Source: Streptomyces sp. SID13726 (GTDB lineage: Bacteria; Actinomycetota; Actinomycetes; Streptomycetales; Streptomycetaceae). From it: 64,000 nucleotides of DNA. The notes under the pieces were generated by a model. That model saw only the letters and a program-made list of their open reading frames with translations, did no database searches and was not told the origin of the DNA. A program made the translations under genes and the position numbers. How positions within the stretch are numbered: position 1 is the stretch's first letter; every line of letters begins with the position of its first letter. Shown here piece after piece: positions 44,129 through 53,018 of this stretch. The stretch covers positions 558,001 to 622,000 of the forward strand of contig NZ_JAAGLY010000003.1 of assembly GCF_010548375.1 (NCBI RefSeq). Direction: 5' to 3'.

Positions 44129-44483
44129 CGAGCACTGCCTCCAGAAGGGCCCGGTCAGTGGGGTTGTGGTGGAACTCGGGGGGCTTGGTGGTGAGCACCC
44201 CGCAGTCGACGAGGTCGGACAGCAACACCTTGGTGACCACCGCCGGCAGCTTCAGTTGGGCGGCTACCTCCGCGACCGAGACGGGCGCCCTGCACAGGTC
44301 GAGGGCCTGGGCGTGTTCGGGGCCGAGGTAGCCGAGGGGGGTGACACCGGTGGCCATCACGTGCGACAGGAGGTCGAGCGCGATGGTGGGCCGGGTCCGG
44401 CCGTTGCTGACCGTGAAAGGCCGCACCAGCCGTCCGGCCGCGTCGTCGAGCCAGGGCCCGTCGCCGGCCGCCGCCACGCTCAA
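44106..44483 (-). CDS. cvnC: Conservon DUF742 protein CvnC
   Basis: 125 residues of the DUF742 family, a winged-helix-like protein: RLVRPFTVSNGRTRP at the start, then LLSHVMATGV, GPEHAQALDLCRAPVSVAEV and LPAVVTKVLLSDLVDCGVL. The TTG at 44483 overlaps the cvnB stop (TTGA). A GTG at 44477, preceded by GAGG at 8 nt, is an alternative start. It is the third gene of the cvn operon. Confidence 0.92.
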   Translation of the reverse strand: MSVAAAGDGPWLDDAAGRLVRPFTVSNGRTRPTIALDLLSHVMATGVTPLGYLGPEHAQALDLCRAPVSVAEVAAQLKLPAVVTKVLLSDLVDCGVLTTKPPEFHHNPTDRALLEAVLDGLRRQL

Positions 44484-44914
44484 GGCCTCATCGCCGACGG
44501 TTCGACGGCGTGCTGACGGGGCGCGGTGACCAGGTAGGGGCGGACGCTCTTGACGAGCATCGCCATCTCGTAGCCGAGCACCGCCGCGTCGGCCTCGCGG
44601 CCCGCGAGCACGGCGAGACAGGTGCCGGAGCCCGCGGTGGTCACGAACAGCAGCGTCGCGTCGAGTTCGACGACGACCTGGCGGACGTCACCGCCGTCGC
44701 CGAAGCGGACGCCCGCGCTGCGGCCGAGGGAGTACAGGCCGGAGGCCAGGGCCGCCATGTGGTCGGCGCTGTCCCCGTCGAGGCCGTGGACCGACTTCAC
44801 GAGGCCGTCGCAGGACAGGAGGACCGCGCTGGTGGTGTGCGGCACGCGCTGCACGAGGCCGCTCATCAGCCAGTCGAGATCGGATACATGGCCGGTCGGC
44901 GCTTCGCTCGCCAT
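44480..44914 (-). CDS. cvnB: Conservon roadblock/LC7 protein CvnB
   Basis: 144 residues with a roadblock/LC7 fold: LDWLMSGLVQRVPHTTSAVL, SCDGLVKSVHGLDGDSADHM, AALASGLYSLGRSAG and QVVVELDATLLFVTTAGSGT. Roadblock proteins act as regulators of the partner small GTPase (CvnD). The ATG at 44914 was chosen because AAGGAG lies about 10 nt before it; the longer in-frame start at 44986 overlaps the cvnA stop (44983). Confidence 0.94.
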   Translation of the reverse strand: MASEAPTGHVSDLDWLMSGLVQRVPHTTSAVLLSCDGLVKSVHGLDGDSADHMAALASGLYSLGRSAGVRFGDGGDVRQVVVELDATLLFVTTAGSGTCLAVLAGREADAAVLGYEMAMLVKSVRPYLVTAPRQHAVEPSAMRP

Positions 44915-44982
44915 GGTGGATCGACTCCTTGAAGTACGAAGGTCAGCGGGAGCGCTGGGGGGTGGGTTGTACGCGGGGGTGG

Positions 44983-47727
44983 TCATCCGGCGGGTGCGCT
45001 CCCGTCGTGCCGGGGGGTGATGCGGGTGGGACGCGTGGGACGGGTAGGACGGGTGGGGCGGTCCTGATCCGGGTCGAGGCCGGATGCGGGGATCGCGTCC
45101 CGCCCGTCGTGTGCTTCGGGTATGTGGGGCCGCGCGAGGGGGGTTACGTCCATGGGGGTTACGTCCATGGGGGCGGGCTCGGTGGTGGGTGTGGCGTCTG
45201 TGTGGCTCGCGTCGAGGTCGGTGTCCAGACCGGTGTCCAGACCGGTGTCCAGACCGAAGTCGAAGGAGGCGGACGGGTTGGGGGACGGGGCCGGTCGGGA
45301 CTCCAGGGGGACGGAGGCCAGGGGGCCGGCGTCTGTGTGGGCTGAGCCCATGTGCAGGGAGTCCATGTGGAGGGAGTCCCCCTGTGCCGCATGGGTCGAA
45401 TGCGCCGACGCCGTGTAGGCCGCGTCCATGTGGTCGAACTCCATATGGTCCGACACCAGCGGCGTGCCCGATTCGGCGTGCTCGGTCTCCAGATGCTGCT
45501 GGGCCTCGGCGAGGCTGATGCCCCGCTGGAAGGCGGCCATCAGTCCCGGGTCGTGCCCGGTCAGGTACTCGGCTTCCGGCCGGGGCGCCGCGGGCCCGTC
45601 CCGCAGTTGGGGTGCGATGTGCTCCTGGGCGCGGCGCCGGGGCAGTTGCGGCTTGCCCATGGTGCCGCGCACGGTCCCGGTACGCGGGGTGGGCGGCGCG
45701 ACCACGTGCTCCGCGACCAACGGCCGGTCGTCGGGCCTGATCCCGGGCACGGCCTCGGCGGGGTTGGCCCGCTCGGCCCGGGCCCCGCGCACGGGCAGGG
45801 GCGCGTGCCGACCGGCATCCGAACCGGGGGCACGGCGGTCGGAGCCGGCCTCAGTTCCGTTGGGCGTACCCCCACCGGTTCCGTGGAGATGCCCGCCACG
45901 TCGGGGAACAGCACCGGCGCCACTCGACGAGGGCCCGCTCCCGTTCGACACGGCACCGCCATGGGGTACGGCCCCGCCGTCACCCGGCGCCCCGGAGGCA
46001 CCGTTCAGATGGCCACCGGGTCCAGCTCCATGGCCACCAGGCAGCCCCGAACCGCCGTTCAGGTAGCCGCCGTTCGACAGAGACTCACCACCAGGCCCGC
46101 CCCCACCGACACCCGGCACGAAACCACTACCGCCCGCCCCATGCCCGGTGGCCCCGTTCGCCACGGCCCCGGAACCCCTGGAACTCATGGAACCTCCGGA
46201 CGCCCCGGAAACCACCCCCCGCCCGTTCGAAGCCGGCCCCCCACCCCGCGGCCCCGCCCCGTTCCCGTGCCCGTTGACCCCACTCCCCCCGCGCCCGTTC
46301 AGCCCCGCATCCGTAACCGGCGCACCAGCACCAGCCCGAACCCCCCTCCCCCCGGCCGAGTCAAGCCCCCGAGACTCACCCCCGGACCGCGTCTCCGCCG
46401 ACGCCCCCCGATGCCGAGCCTCATGACCGCCCCGCGCCTCACCCACCCCCGGCAAAGGCCCCCCGGCCCCAACCCCACCCGCACCCGCACTCTCCGGCGG
46501 CTGCGCCCCCACCGCCCCCGGCGCCGACCCCAACAACGCCTGCGGCACGACGAGAACGGCCTGTACACCGCCGTAGATATTGGTCTGGAGCCGCACATGG
46601 ATGCCGTGCCGCTTGGCGAGCTGGGACACCACGAACAACCCGATGCGGCCGTCCGCGAGCAGGCTGGCGACATTGACCTGGTCCGGGTCGGTCAACAGCG
46701 CGTTCATACGGTGCTGTTCGTTGACGGGCATCCCGAGTCCGCGGTCCTCGACCTCGACGGCCAGCCCCGAGGTGACGAGGTTGGCGCGCAGCAGGACCTG
46801 GGTGTGGGGCGCGGAGAACACCGTGGCGTTCTCGACGAGTTCGGCCAGCAGATGGATGACGTCGGCGACGGCGTGCCCGCGCAGGGTGCCGTCGATCGGC
46901 GGCACGAGTTTGACCCGTGAGTACTGCTCGACCTCGGCGATGGCGGAGCGCAGCACCTCGGTCATGGAGACGGGGTTGCTCCACTGCCGCCGTGAGACGG
47001 CCCCGCCAAGCACGGCGAGGTTCTCGGCGTGCCGGCGGATCCGGGTGGCGAGGTGGTCGACGTGGAAGAGCCCCTTGAGCAGATCGGGGTCCTCGATCTC
47101 GTTCTCCAACTCGTCGAGGATGGAGATCTCGCGGTGCACCAGCGACTGAAGCCGCCGCGCGAGGTTGACGAAGACCTCCAGCTTCTGTTCGCTGCCGGCC
47201 TGGCTGGAGAGCTGCGCGGCCTGGACGACGGCGGTGACGGCCCCGTCGTGGGCGCGGGTCAGGTCCGCGGCGAGCAGTTCGAAGTCGTCGGCGTCGTCGG
47301 CCGGGCCGCTGCGCGGACCCCGCGCGGGCGGCACCTCGCCGCGCCGCAACCCGTCGACCAGGGCCCGCAGTTCGGCCTCGCGACGGGCACTGCTGCGGCG
47401 CAGCGCGCCGACCCGGTCGCTCACCGACTTCGCGGCGCGGTCGGCGGCGACCGCGGCGATCAAAATGCCCGCGAGGGTCACCGAGACCGCGCCGCCCAGC
47501 ACGCCCCACAGGACGAGGCCGGGCTGCGCCCCGGTGGAGCGGACGGTGAACAGGACGGCCGCACAGCCGCTGAGCGCGACCGCGATCGGCGGGAGCACGG
47601 CAAGCCGCAGCAACTGCGGCCGTATGTGCGTCTCGGGCAGCGAGGCGGCCGGGCGGGCGACCGGCCGCCCGTGCCGCCCGCCCTCACGGCGGTCTGCGCG
47701 TGCGGCCGGTGCACGGAGGTGAGACAT
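44983..47727 (-). CDS. cvnA: Conservon sensor-kinase-like protein CvnA
   Basis: 914 residues. Two membrane segments lie near 35-90 (LLRLAVLPPIAVALSG, VLWGVLGGAVSVTLAGILIA). A cytoplasmic helical region follows, with LVHREISILDELENEIEDPD, then a HATPase_c domain with HLLAELVENATVFSAP (N box), EVEDRGLGMPVNE and DGRIGLFVVSQLAKRHGI (G boxes). The last ~430 residues are low-complexity Gly/Ser/Asn/Pro with short tandem repeats (GLDT three times, MDVTP twice, LHMDS repeats). It should sense at the membrane and signal through CvnB-D. AAGGA lies 6 nt before the ATG. Confidence 0.93.
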   Translation of the reverse strand: MSHLRAPAARADRREGGRHGRPVARPAASLPETHIRPQLLRLAVLPPIAVALSGCAAVLFTVRSTGAQPGLVLWGVLGGAVSVTLAGILIAAVAADRAAKSVSDRVGALRRSSARREAELRALVDGLRRGEVPPARGPRSGPADDADDFELLAADLTRAHDGAVTAVVQAAQLSSQAGSEQKLEVFVNLARRLQSLVHREISILDELENEIEDPDLLKGLFHVDHLATRIRRHAENLAVLGGAVSRRQWSNPVSMTEVLRSAIAEVEQYSRVKLVPPIDGTLRGHAVADVIHLLAELVENATVFSAPHTQVLLRANLVTSGLAVEVEDRGLGMPVNEQHRMNALLTDPDQVNVASLLADGRIGLFVVSQLAKRHGIHVRLQTNIYGGVQAVLVVPQALLGSAPGAVGAQPPESAGAGGVGAGGPLPGVGEARGGHEARHRGASAETRSGGESRGLDSAGGRGVRAGAGAPVTDAGLNGRGGSGVNGHGNGAGPRGGGPASNGRGVVSGASGGSMSSRGSGAVANGATGHGAGGSGFVPGVGGGGPGGESLSNGGYLNGGSGLPGGHGAGPGGHLNGASGAPGDGGAVPHGGAVSNGSGPSSSGAGAVPRRGGHLHGTGGGTPNGTEAGSDRRAPGSDAGRHAPLPVRGARAERANPAEAVPGIRPDDRPLVAEHVVAPPTPRTGTVRGTMGKPQLPRRRAQEHIAPQLRDGPAAPRPEAEYLTGHDPGLMAAFQRGISLAEAQQHLETEHAESGTPLVSDHMEFDHMDAAYTASAHSTHAAQGDSLHMDSLHMGSAHTDAGPLASVPLESRPAPSPNPSASFDFGLDTGLDTGLDTDLDASHTDATPTTEPAPMDVTPMDVTPLARPHIPEAHDGRDAIPASGLDPDQDRPTRPTRPTRPTRITPRHDGSAPAG
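45130..45400. repeat. Short tandem repeats in the 3' part of cvnA
   Basis: Within the cvnA tail the DNA repeats short units: GTGTCCAGACCG units around 45228-45257, two copies of GTTACGTCCATGGGG near 45142-45170, and GAGTCCATGTGGAG-type units near 45358-45380. They encode GLDT, MDVTP and LHMDS repeats. These are coding repeats prone to slippage, not a mobile or CRISPR element. Confidence 0.7.
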
Positions 47728-48347
47728 CGGTGTCCTTGTAGTGGTCCGTCGGTCCTGATGGCCGGAGGGTCCCTGGCGGACCCGGGCGGGTTCGCGGTCT
47801 CCGGCGCGCGCTCCCACGGGTTGTCGGCTGCGTCCGTGCCGGGCGGGCTGCGCCGCGGCGTGGTCGTCGGTCACCGGCACCCCCGGGGTCCCGGCCGCGG
47901 TCGGGCAGGGGGAAGCCCCATCGTGTCGACTCCCTCCTCCGGCTCGCGGCCACGCGCAGTGGGCATGGGTGTGCGTCATCGCGGTGCCGGTCGGAAGAAC
48001 CGAAGACTTCGGCCCTCCGTTGCCCGGCGGACACTCACAGTAGTCGTCAACGCTTCATGTGCGATGGGCAGTTGACAAAGTCCCACACGGGAGGTCCCAC
48101 TCTGGTATGAGCCGTCGCACGACAGACCGACAAGACGACCGGACGGGCTCCCCCGAACGAGTGAATACCGATCAGCCCTGTTCAGAAGCGATCCGGAACG
48201 AGCGCCGCGGACTCAGGAGGTAAGCGCACCCCAGCCCTCGCGTCCCCCGGTTTTGGCGCACGACAGGCGCCCCGGCAGGCCCCAGCAGACCTCCCGAGCG
48301 TTGGCCCGAGCCTTCCTGAATGTCACGGACCGTATCGGCGGGCGGTC
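47728..48347. other. 620-nt gap upstream of the conservon
   Basis: No credible gene. It should contain the cvn promoter. A TTGACA at 48072-48077 has no well-spaced plus-strand -10, and no clear minus-strand promoter for cvnA stands out. Sequence near 48010-48110 is AT-richer than its surroundings. Confidence 0.5.
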
Positions 48348-48809
48348 TCAGTCACCCAGCCACGGCGCGAGCATCCCACCGCGTTCGAGCGAGCCCAGCA
48401 CCATCGAGACGTCCACCGACGCGGTGTCCCGCAACCACGTGGAGCGCGTGACGAAGTCGTGCAGGGCGGCCTCGTCCGGGAACGCGGCGAGCACCAGCAA
48501 CTGCCGCTCGCCGGTGACGAAGCTGACGTACCGCACATGGGCGGAGCACGAGAGCGCGGCCGTCACCGTCCCGACGGCCGCCGGAACGGCACGCACCCAC
48601 AGCACCGCCTCCACCGGCAGTCCCAGCAGCACCGGTTCGATGACGGCCCGGATCCACACCCGGCCTTCCCGCCGCAGCGCACCGAGCCGACGCCAGGCGG
48701 TGGCCTCCGACACCCCGGCGACCCGGGCGAGTTCGTCGTAGGTGCACCGCCCTTCGAGCAGGCAACGCTCACCGGCCGGCGAAGACCCGCCCGCCGGCCC
48801 TGCCGGGCG
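48348..48809 (-). pseudogene. N-terminally truncated Lrp/AsnC-family regulator
   Basis: Open from just after a TGA at 48810-48812. The frame reads LLEGRCTYDELARVAGVSEA then TAWRRLGALRREGRV, the second half of an AsnC helix-turn-helix. It is followed by the Lrp ligand-binding (RAM) half (VEAVLWVRAVPAAVGTV, HVRYVSFVTGERQLLVLAAF). No ATG or GTG precedes the HTH; the first usable start is the GTG at 48713, after the HTH core has begun. The gene has therefore lost its beginning. It abuts the MBL-fold gene (stop at 48821), perhaps the deletion junction. A truncated 121-residue product might still dimerise with other Lrp proteins. Confidence 0.65.
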
Positions 48810-48820
48810 TCAGGCCCGCC

Positions 48821-49999
48821 TCAGTGCTCGACCACGGCCTCCACGTCCCCCGAAACGGTGGGCAGCGCCGCCCACCCCCCGACCGGAGGCCGAGCCACCG
48901 CCCGCCACCAGGGATCGACCACCGGCACCGCACCCGGCTCGAACGGCTCCCCCGGCCGGGGCGAGGCCATCGGGACGCCGGCCTCGTGGGCGAGCAGCAT
49001 GGTGCGCTCCGCGGGCTCCGCCCAGGGGTGCGTGGCCAGGTTGAACGTCCCCCAGTGGATCGGCAGCAGCACGCCCGCCTTGGCGTCGCCGCCCTGAAGA
49101 TCGAGGTGGGACCGCACGGCCTCCTCGGGCGTCATGTGGATGTCCGGCCAGAAGTCCGAGTACGCCCCGAGCTGGATCATCGTCGCGTCGAAGGGCCCGA
49201 AGGCCGACCCGATGTCCTTGAACCCGTCGAAGTACCCGGTGTCACCGCTGTGGTACACCCGGTGCTCCCCGCTGGAGACGACCCAGGACGCCCACAGCGT
49301 GTGCTGGGTGTTGCGCAGTCCGCGTCCGCAGAAGTGCCGGGCCGGTGTGGCCGTCAGGGTGAGGCCGGCGACCTGGGTCGACTCGTGCCAGTCCAGCTCG
49401 CGCAGCCGGTCGGCGGAGACGCCCCAGTGCTCCAGGTGGGCCCCGACCCCGAGCGGCACGGCGAACACGGTGTCCGTCCCGGCGAGTTCCTTGATGGTGG
49501 GCATGTCCAGGTGGTCGTAGTGATCGTGGGAGATGACCACCACGTCGACCGGTCCGAGCGCGGCGAGCGGCAGCGGGACGGGGTGCAGCCGCTTGGGCCC
49601 GGCGAAGGGGAAGGGGGAGCAGCGCTCGCCCCATACGGGATCGAACAGCACCCGGCGGCCGTCGATCTCGGCGAGCACGCTGGAGTGGCCCATCCAGGTC
49701 AGCCGCAGCCCGGTGGCGGGCGGCTTGACGAGGTCGGCGAGGGTGGTGGCATGCACCGGGATACGGCCTTCCGGTGCCCGCTGGGGCCGGGTGTCGCCGT
49801 CGAAGAAGACCTTGGCGAACTCCAGCGGCGACCCGTCGGGCCGGGTCCTGGCCGCGGTGCCGCCCGGGTTCTGGAAGACGCCGTCCTTGAAGTGGGGGGA
49901 TCTGCGGATGCGCGCCATGCGCTCACCGCTCGGGTCCGCACCGAAGGCCGCGGGCTGCAGCGCGCGGAGCCCGGAGCTCAGGGAACGGAAGCCGGTCAC
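48821..49999 (-). CDS. MBL-fold metallo-hydrolase (UlaG/NAPE-PLD-like)
   Basis: 392 residues. The metallo-beta-lactamase motif is VVVISHDHYDHLD, with further metal ligands in ATPARHFCGRG, VYHSGDTGYFDGF and LLPIHWGTFNLA. LTWMGHSSVLAEIDGRRVLF and DPVWGERCSPFPFAGPKRLH place it in the UlaG/NAPE-phospholipase D-like branch, which often acts on lipids or lactones. The GTG at 49999 follows GGAGGTACC closely. The first in-frame ATG (50032) overlaps a likely -10 box (CATAAT, 50036-50031 on the minus strand), supporting the later start. Confidence 0.92.
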   Translation of the reverse strand: MTGFRSLSSGLRALQPAAFGADPSGERMARIRRSPHFKDGVFQNPGGTAARTRPDGSPLEFAKVFFDGDTRPQRAPEGRIPVHATTLADLVKPPATGLRLTWMGHSSVLAEIDGRRVLFDPVWGERCSPFPFAGPKRLHPVPLPLAALGPVDVVVISHDHYDHLDMPTIKELAGTDTVFAVPLGVGAHLEHWGVSADRLRELDWHESTQVAGLTLTATPARHFCGRGLRNTQHTLWASWVVSSGEHRVYHSGDTGYFDGFKDIGSAFGPFDATMIQLGAYSDFWPDIHMTPEEAVRSHLDLQGGDAKAGVLLPIHWGTFNLATHPWAEPAERTMLLAHEAGVPMASPRPGEPFEPGAVPVVDPWWRAVARPPVGGWAALPTVSGDVEAVVEH

Positions 50000-50104
50000 G
50001 GTACCTCCAGATGGAGAAGCTGAGGCATCCATTATGGTCCGCCCCTCTGACAGTGCCGGTTCTGCCCGGTCACAGGGGGAAGGACGCCGTCGGAGGGGAT
50101 CACG

Positions 50105-50133
50105 TTGACAGGGCGCGCCGCACTGCCAATACT
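50105..50133 (+). promoter_or_regulatory. Putative promoter of the amino-acid dehydrogenase gene
   Basis: TTGACA at 50105-50110 and AATACT at 50128-50133 with a 17-nt spacer resemble a housekeeping-type promoter. It lies about 40 nt upstream of the GTG start of the dehydrogenase. Confidence 0.5.
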
Positions 50134-50174
50134 GACTCCCCGTTCAGTAGCCGTCCCTCACCCCCGGAGCCCGT

Positions 50175-51353
50175 GTGACCACCCCCCTGCTGTCGCTCAC
50201 CTGGACCGATCACGTCACCGGACGTCAGGGCTTCCTGGTCGTCGACCGCCTGGTGCGGGGCGTGGCGAGCGGCGGTCTGCGGATGCGCCCGGGCTGCACC
50301 CTGGACGAGATCACCGGCCTCGCCCGCGGCATGACCATGAAGGAGGCGCTGCACTACGACCCCGACGCGCGGTACGTCCCGCTGGGCGGCGCCAAGGGCG
50401 GCATCGACTGCGACCCCCGGGCCCCGGAGGCGTACGGGCTCCTCGTCCGCTACCTGCGCGCCGTGCGGCCGTACGTCGAGAGCTTCTGGACGACCGGCGA
50501 GGACCTCGGTCTCAGCCAGGACCTGGTGGACCGGGCGGCCGCGGAGGCCGGCCTGGTCTCCTCGATCCAGGCGGTGTACCCGCTGCTGGACGACGAGCAG
50601 GCGGCCAGGCGGCGGCTCGCGGACGCGTTCGCGGTCGAGGTGGACGGCATCGGCCTCGACGAGCTGGCGGGCGGCTGCGGGGTGGCCGAGTCGATGCTCA
50701 CCGCGCTCGACCGGGCCGGGGTGCCGTACGCGGGCACACGCGTGTGCGTGCAGGGACTGGGCACCATGGGCGGGGCCACGGCCCGTTTCCTCACGCGCGC
50801 GGGGCTCACCGTGGTGGCCGTCGCCGACGTCAAGGGCACCGTCTTCAACCCGGCGGGCCTCGACGTGGAGGCGCTGCTGGCCGCCCGGGACGCCTACGGC
50901 ACGGTGGACCGCTCCGCGCTGCGCCCCGCCGACCGGGAACTGCCCGGCGACGCCTGGCTGTCGCTGGACGCGGAGGTGCTCGTGCCCGCGGCCGTGTCGT
51001 ACACGATCGACACCGGCAACCAGGAGCGGATCCGGGCCCGTTGGATCGTCGAGGCGGCCAACATGCCCGTGCTGCCAGCGGCGGAGACCCTGCTGGCCGC
51101 GCGCGGGATCACCGTCCTGCCGGACGTGGTCGTCAACTCCGGGACGAACGCCTGGTGGTGGTGGACCCTGTTCGGCGACATCGGCGCGGACGCGGACGAG
51201 GCCTTCGCCCACATCCGGCGTTCCATGCGCGCCCTGGTCGGGCAACTGCTGGCCCGCGCGGAAGCGGACGGCACCTCACCGCGCGCCGCCGCGCACGCGC
51301 TGGTCGCGGACCGGCTGCCGGTGATCGCGGAGCGGTTCGGCCGGTACCGCTGA
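50175..51353 (+). CDS. Glu/Leu/Phe/Val dehydrogenase family protein
   Basis: 392 residues. The N-terminal dimerisation half has GGLRMRPGCTLDEITGLARG, MTMKEALHYD and the substrate lysine in LGGAKGGIDCDP. The C-terminal NAD domain has VCVQGLGTMGGATARFL and later VEAANMPVLPAAETLL and VVNSGTNAWWWW. These match the ELFV dehydrogenases, which oxidatively deaminate an amino acid. Specificity cannot be decided from the visible motifs. The GTG is 5 nt after GGAG. A TetR gene follows 52 nt later and may control it. Confidence 0.93.
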   Translation: MTTPLLSLTWTDHVTGRQGFLVVDRLVRGVASGGLRMRPGCTLDEITGLARGMTMKEALHYDPDARYVPLGGAKGGIDCDPRAPEAYGLLVRYLRAVRPYVESFWTTGEDLGLSQDLVDRAAAEAGLVSSIQAVYPLLDDEQAARRRLADAFAVEVDGIGLDELAGGCGVAESMLTALDRAGVPYAGTRVCVQGLGTMGGATARFLTRAGLTVVAVADVKGTVFNPAGLDVEALLAARDAYGTVDRSALRPADRELPGDAWLSLDAEVLVPAAVSYTIDTGNQERIRARWIVEAANMPVLPAAETLLAARGITVLPDVVVNSGTNAWWWWTLFGDIGADADEAFAHIRRSMRALVGQLLARAEADGTSPRAAAHALVADRLPVIAERFGRYR

Positions 51354-51405
51354 CCTCGGCACCCGCCGCGCGGTGCCGCACAGGGTGACGGATTAGGGTG
51401 ACCTC

Positions 51406-52017
51406 GTGGCAAGAGTGCGGTTGACGGTGGCCGAGCGGCGCGAGGAGCTGCTGCGGGCGGCCGTGGAGCAGATCGAGGCGCGGGGTGTGGCGGCGGTGCG
51501 GATCGCCGACGTGGCCTCGGCGCTCGGGGTGAGCAACGCCCTGGTGCTCTACCACTTCTCGACGAAGGAGAAGCTGGTCGCCGCCGCGTTCACCTACGCC
51601 GCCGAGGACGACCTCGCTCATCTCCGGGGGCTTCTGAGCCGTCGTACCAGCGCGCTACGGCGGCTGCGGGCGGCCGTGCGCTGGTACGCCCCCACCGGCC
51701 AGGCCAAGGGCTGGCGGCTGTGGATCGAGGGCTGGGCGGTGTCCCTGCGCGAGCCGGCGCTCCAGGAGGTCACGCGCAACCTCGACAGCCGCTGGAAGGC
51801 CGCGCTGACCGAGGTGATCGCCGAGGGCGTCACCGCGGGCGAGTTCGACTGCCCGGACCCCGACGCCACCGCCCTCCGCCTCACGGCCCTCCTGGACGGC
51901 CTCGCCGTCCAACTGACCTCCTACCCGGGCGCGATCCCCCGCTCCCGGGCCCAGGAGTGGGTGGACGAGGCCCTGGCGCGGGAGCTGGGCCTGGACAGGG
52001 CGGCGCTCACGGCCTGA
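51406..52017 (+). CDS. TetR-family transcriptional regulator
   Basis: 203 residues. The N-terminal HTH reads REELLRAAVEQIEARGVAAV then RIADVASALGVSNALVLYHF, a canonical TetR DNA-binding domain, and the rest is helical (WRLWIEGWAVSLREPALQEV, a BetI-like C-terminal region). It starts at a GTG after GGGTGA. It lies just downstream of the dehydrogenase on the same strand and is its most likely regulator. Confidence 0.93.
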   Translation: MARVRLTVAERREELLRAAVEQIEARGVAAVRIADVASALGVSNALVLYHFSTKEKLVAAAFTYAAEDDLAHLRGLLSRRTSALRRLRAAVRWYAPTGQAKGWRLWIEGWAVSLREPALQEVTRNLDSRWKAALTEVIAEGVTAGEFDCPDPDATALRLTALLDGLAVQLTSYPGAIPRSRAQEWVDEALARELGLDRAALTA

Positions 52018-52090
52018 AGGGGCCGGGCCGCCCCACCGCGCTCACCGCACCCCGCCCCATCCAGGGCCGCCATCCCGCTCCACGCACCGC

Positions 52091-52909
52091 TCAGGCCACA
52101 GAAGCGATCCGCGTCTTGATGTCGTCCGGGGACAGCACACCCTTGGCCGTCACGTGGTCCCCCGAGGACTCGCCCCGAAGCCGCCGACCGATCCAGGGCA
52201 CCAGGTAGTCGCGGGCCCAGTGCACGTCGTCCCGCCGTACGTCCAGCGGCCCGCGATGCGGCAGCGGCGGCCACGCCTGGTCCGGGTCGGCCGGGACATC
52301 GAGCCCGAGCACCTGTCCCGCGCGGAGCGCCACACGCGTGTGGCCCTCGGGAGACAGATGCAGCCGGTCGTCGTCCCACGCCCGCCGGTCCTGCACGGTC
52401 TTGAGGGACCACAGGTCCAGCACCGGGCACCCGTACCGGTCCGCCACGGCCCGCACATGCCCGTTGTACGTGGCGATCTTGCCGCGCAGATGCTTCAGCA
52501 CCGGCACACCACGCGTGTCGAACCCGGTCGTCACCATGACGGTGCCGCAGACCGCGCTGAGCCGCGCGATGGCCCGCTCGAAGCGCTCGGCGACCTCGTC
52601 GGGGTCGGTGCCCGGCCGGATGATGTCGTTGCCGCCGGCGCAGAACGACACCAGGTCCGGTGCCAGTTCGACGGCCTGCGGAAGCTGGTCCTCGACGATC
52701 TGGTCGAGCAGCTTCCCGCGCACGGCGAGATTGCTGTAGTTGAAGTCGCCCTCGGGCCGTCGGTCCGCGAGCAGCACCGCGAACCGATCGGCCCAACCGA
52801 CGAACGCCCCGTCGGGGCCGGGGTCGCCGACGCCCTCGGTGAAGCTGTCCCCCACCGCCACGTACGACCCGATCACTGCTCTGCCGTCATTCTTCGAATC
52901 GTCTGTCAC
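52091..52909 (-). CDS. SGNH/GDSL hydrolase (cytoplasmic)
   Basis: 272 residues of the SGNH esterase family. Block I is YVAVGDSFTEGVGD with nucleophile Ser22, block III is FCAGGNDIIRPG, and block V is DRLHLSPEGHTRVA with the catalytic Asp/His. No signal peptide is present, so it acts inside the cell. The substrate is unknown. It begins 110 nt away from the end of the secreted DUF6250 gene and probably has its own promoter in that AT-richer gap. Confidence 0.93.
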   Translation of the reverse strand: MTDDSKNDGRAVIGSYVAVGDSFTEGVGDPGPDGAFVGWADRFAVLLADRRPEGDFNYSNLAVRGKLLDQIVEDQLPQAVELAPDLVSFCAGGNDIIRPGTDPDEVAERFERAIARLSAVCGTVMVTTGFDTRGVPVLKHLRGKIATYNGHVRAVADRYGCPVLDLWSLKTVQDRRAWDDDRLHLSPEGHTRVALRAGQVLGLDVPADPDQAWPPLPHRGPLDVRRDDVHWARDYLVPWIGRRLRGESSGDHVTAKGVLSPDDIKTRIASVA

Positions 52910-53018
52910 AGTCGTTCATGATTCACCTTCGAATGTGACCTACGCGACCGTAGGAAGGGCTTGACGGGCGGTGAGATAAGCCACTCCTAAAGTGTTCGCC
53001 AAACGAGGAATAGGTCTC

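Noticed and set aside
45130..45400. Repeats that could suggest a CRISPR array
   Set aside because: Units are short, unequal, without unique spacers, and lie in frame inside cvnA; they encode repeated peptides.
45352..46920. A 522-codon plus-strand frame opposite cvnA
   Set aside because: Pro/Arg-rich antisense of the cvnA tail with no domain.
48072..48077. TTGACA as a promoter in the pre-conservon gap
   Set aside because: The only -10-like sequence, TGGTAT, is 25 nt away, too far for a normal promoter, and no plus-strand gene follows.
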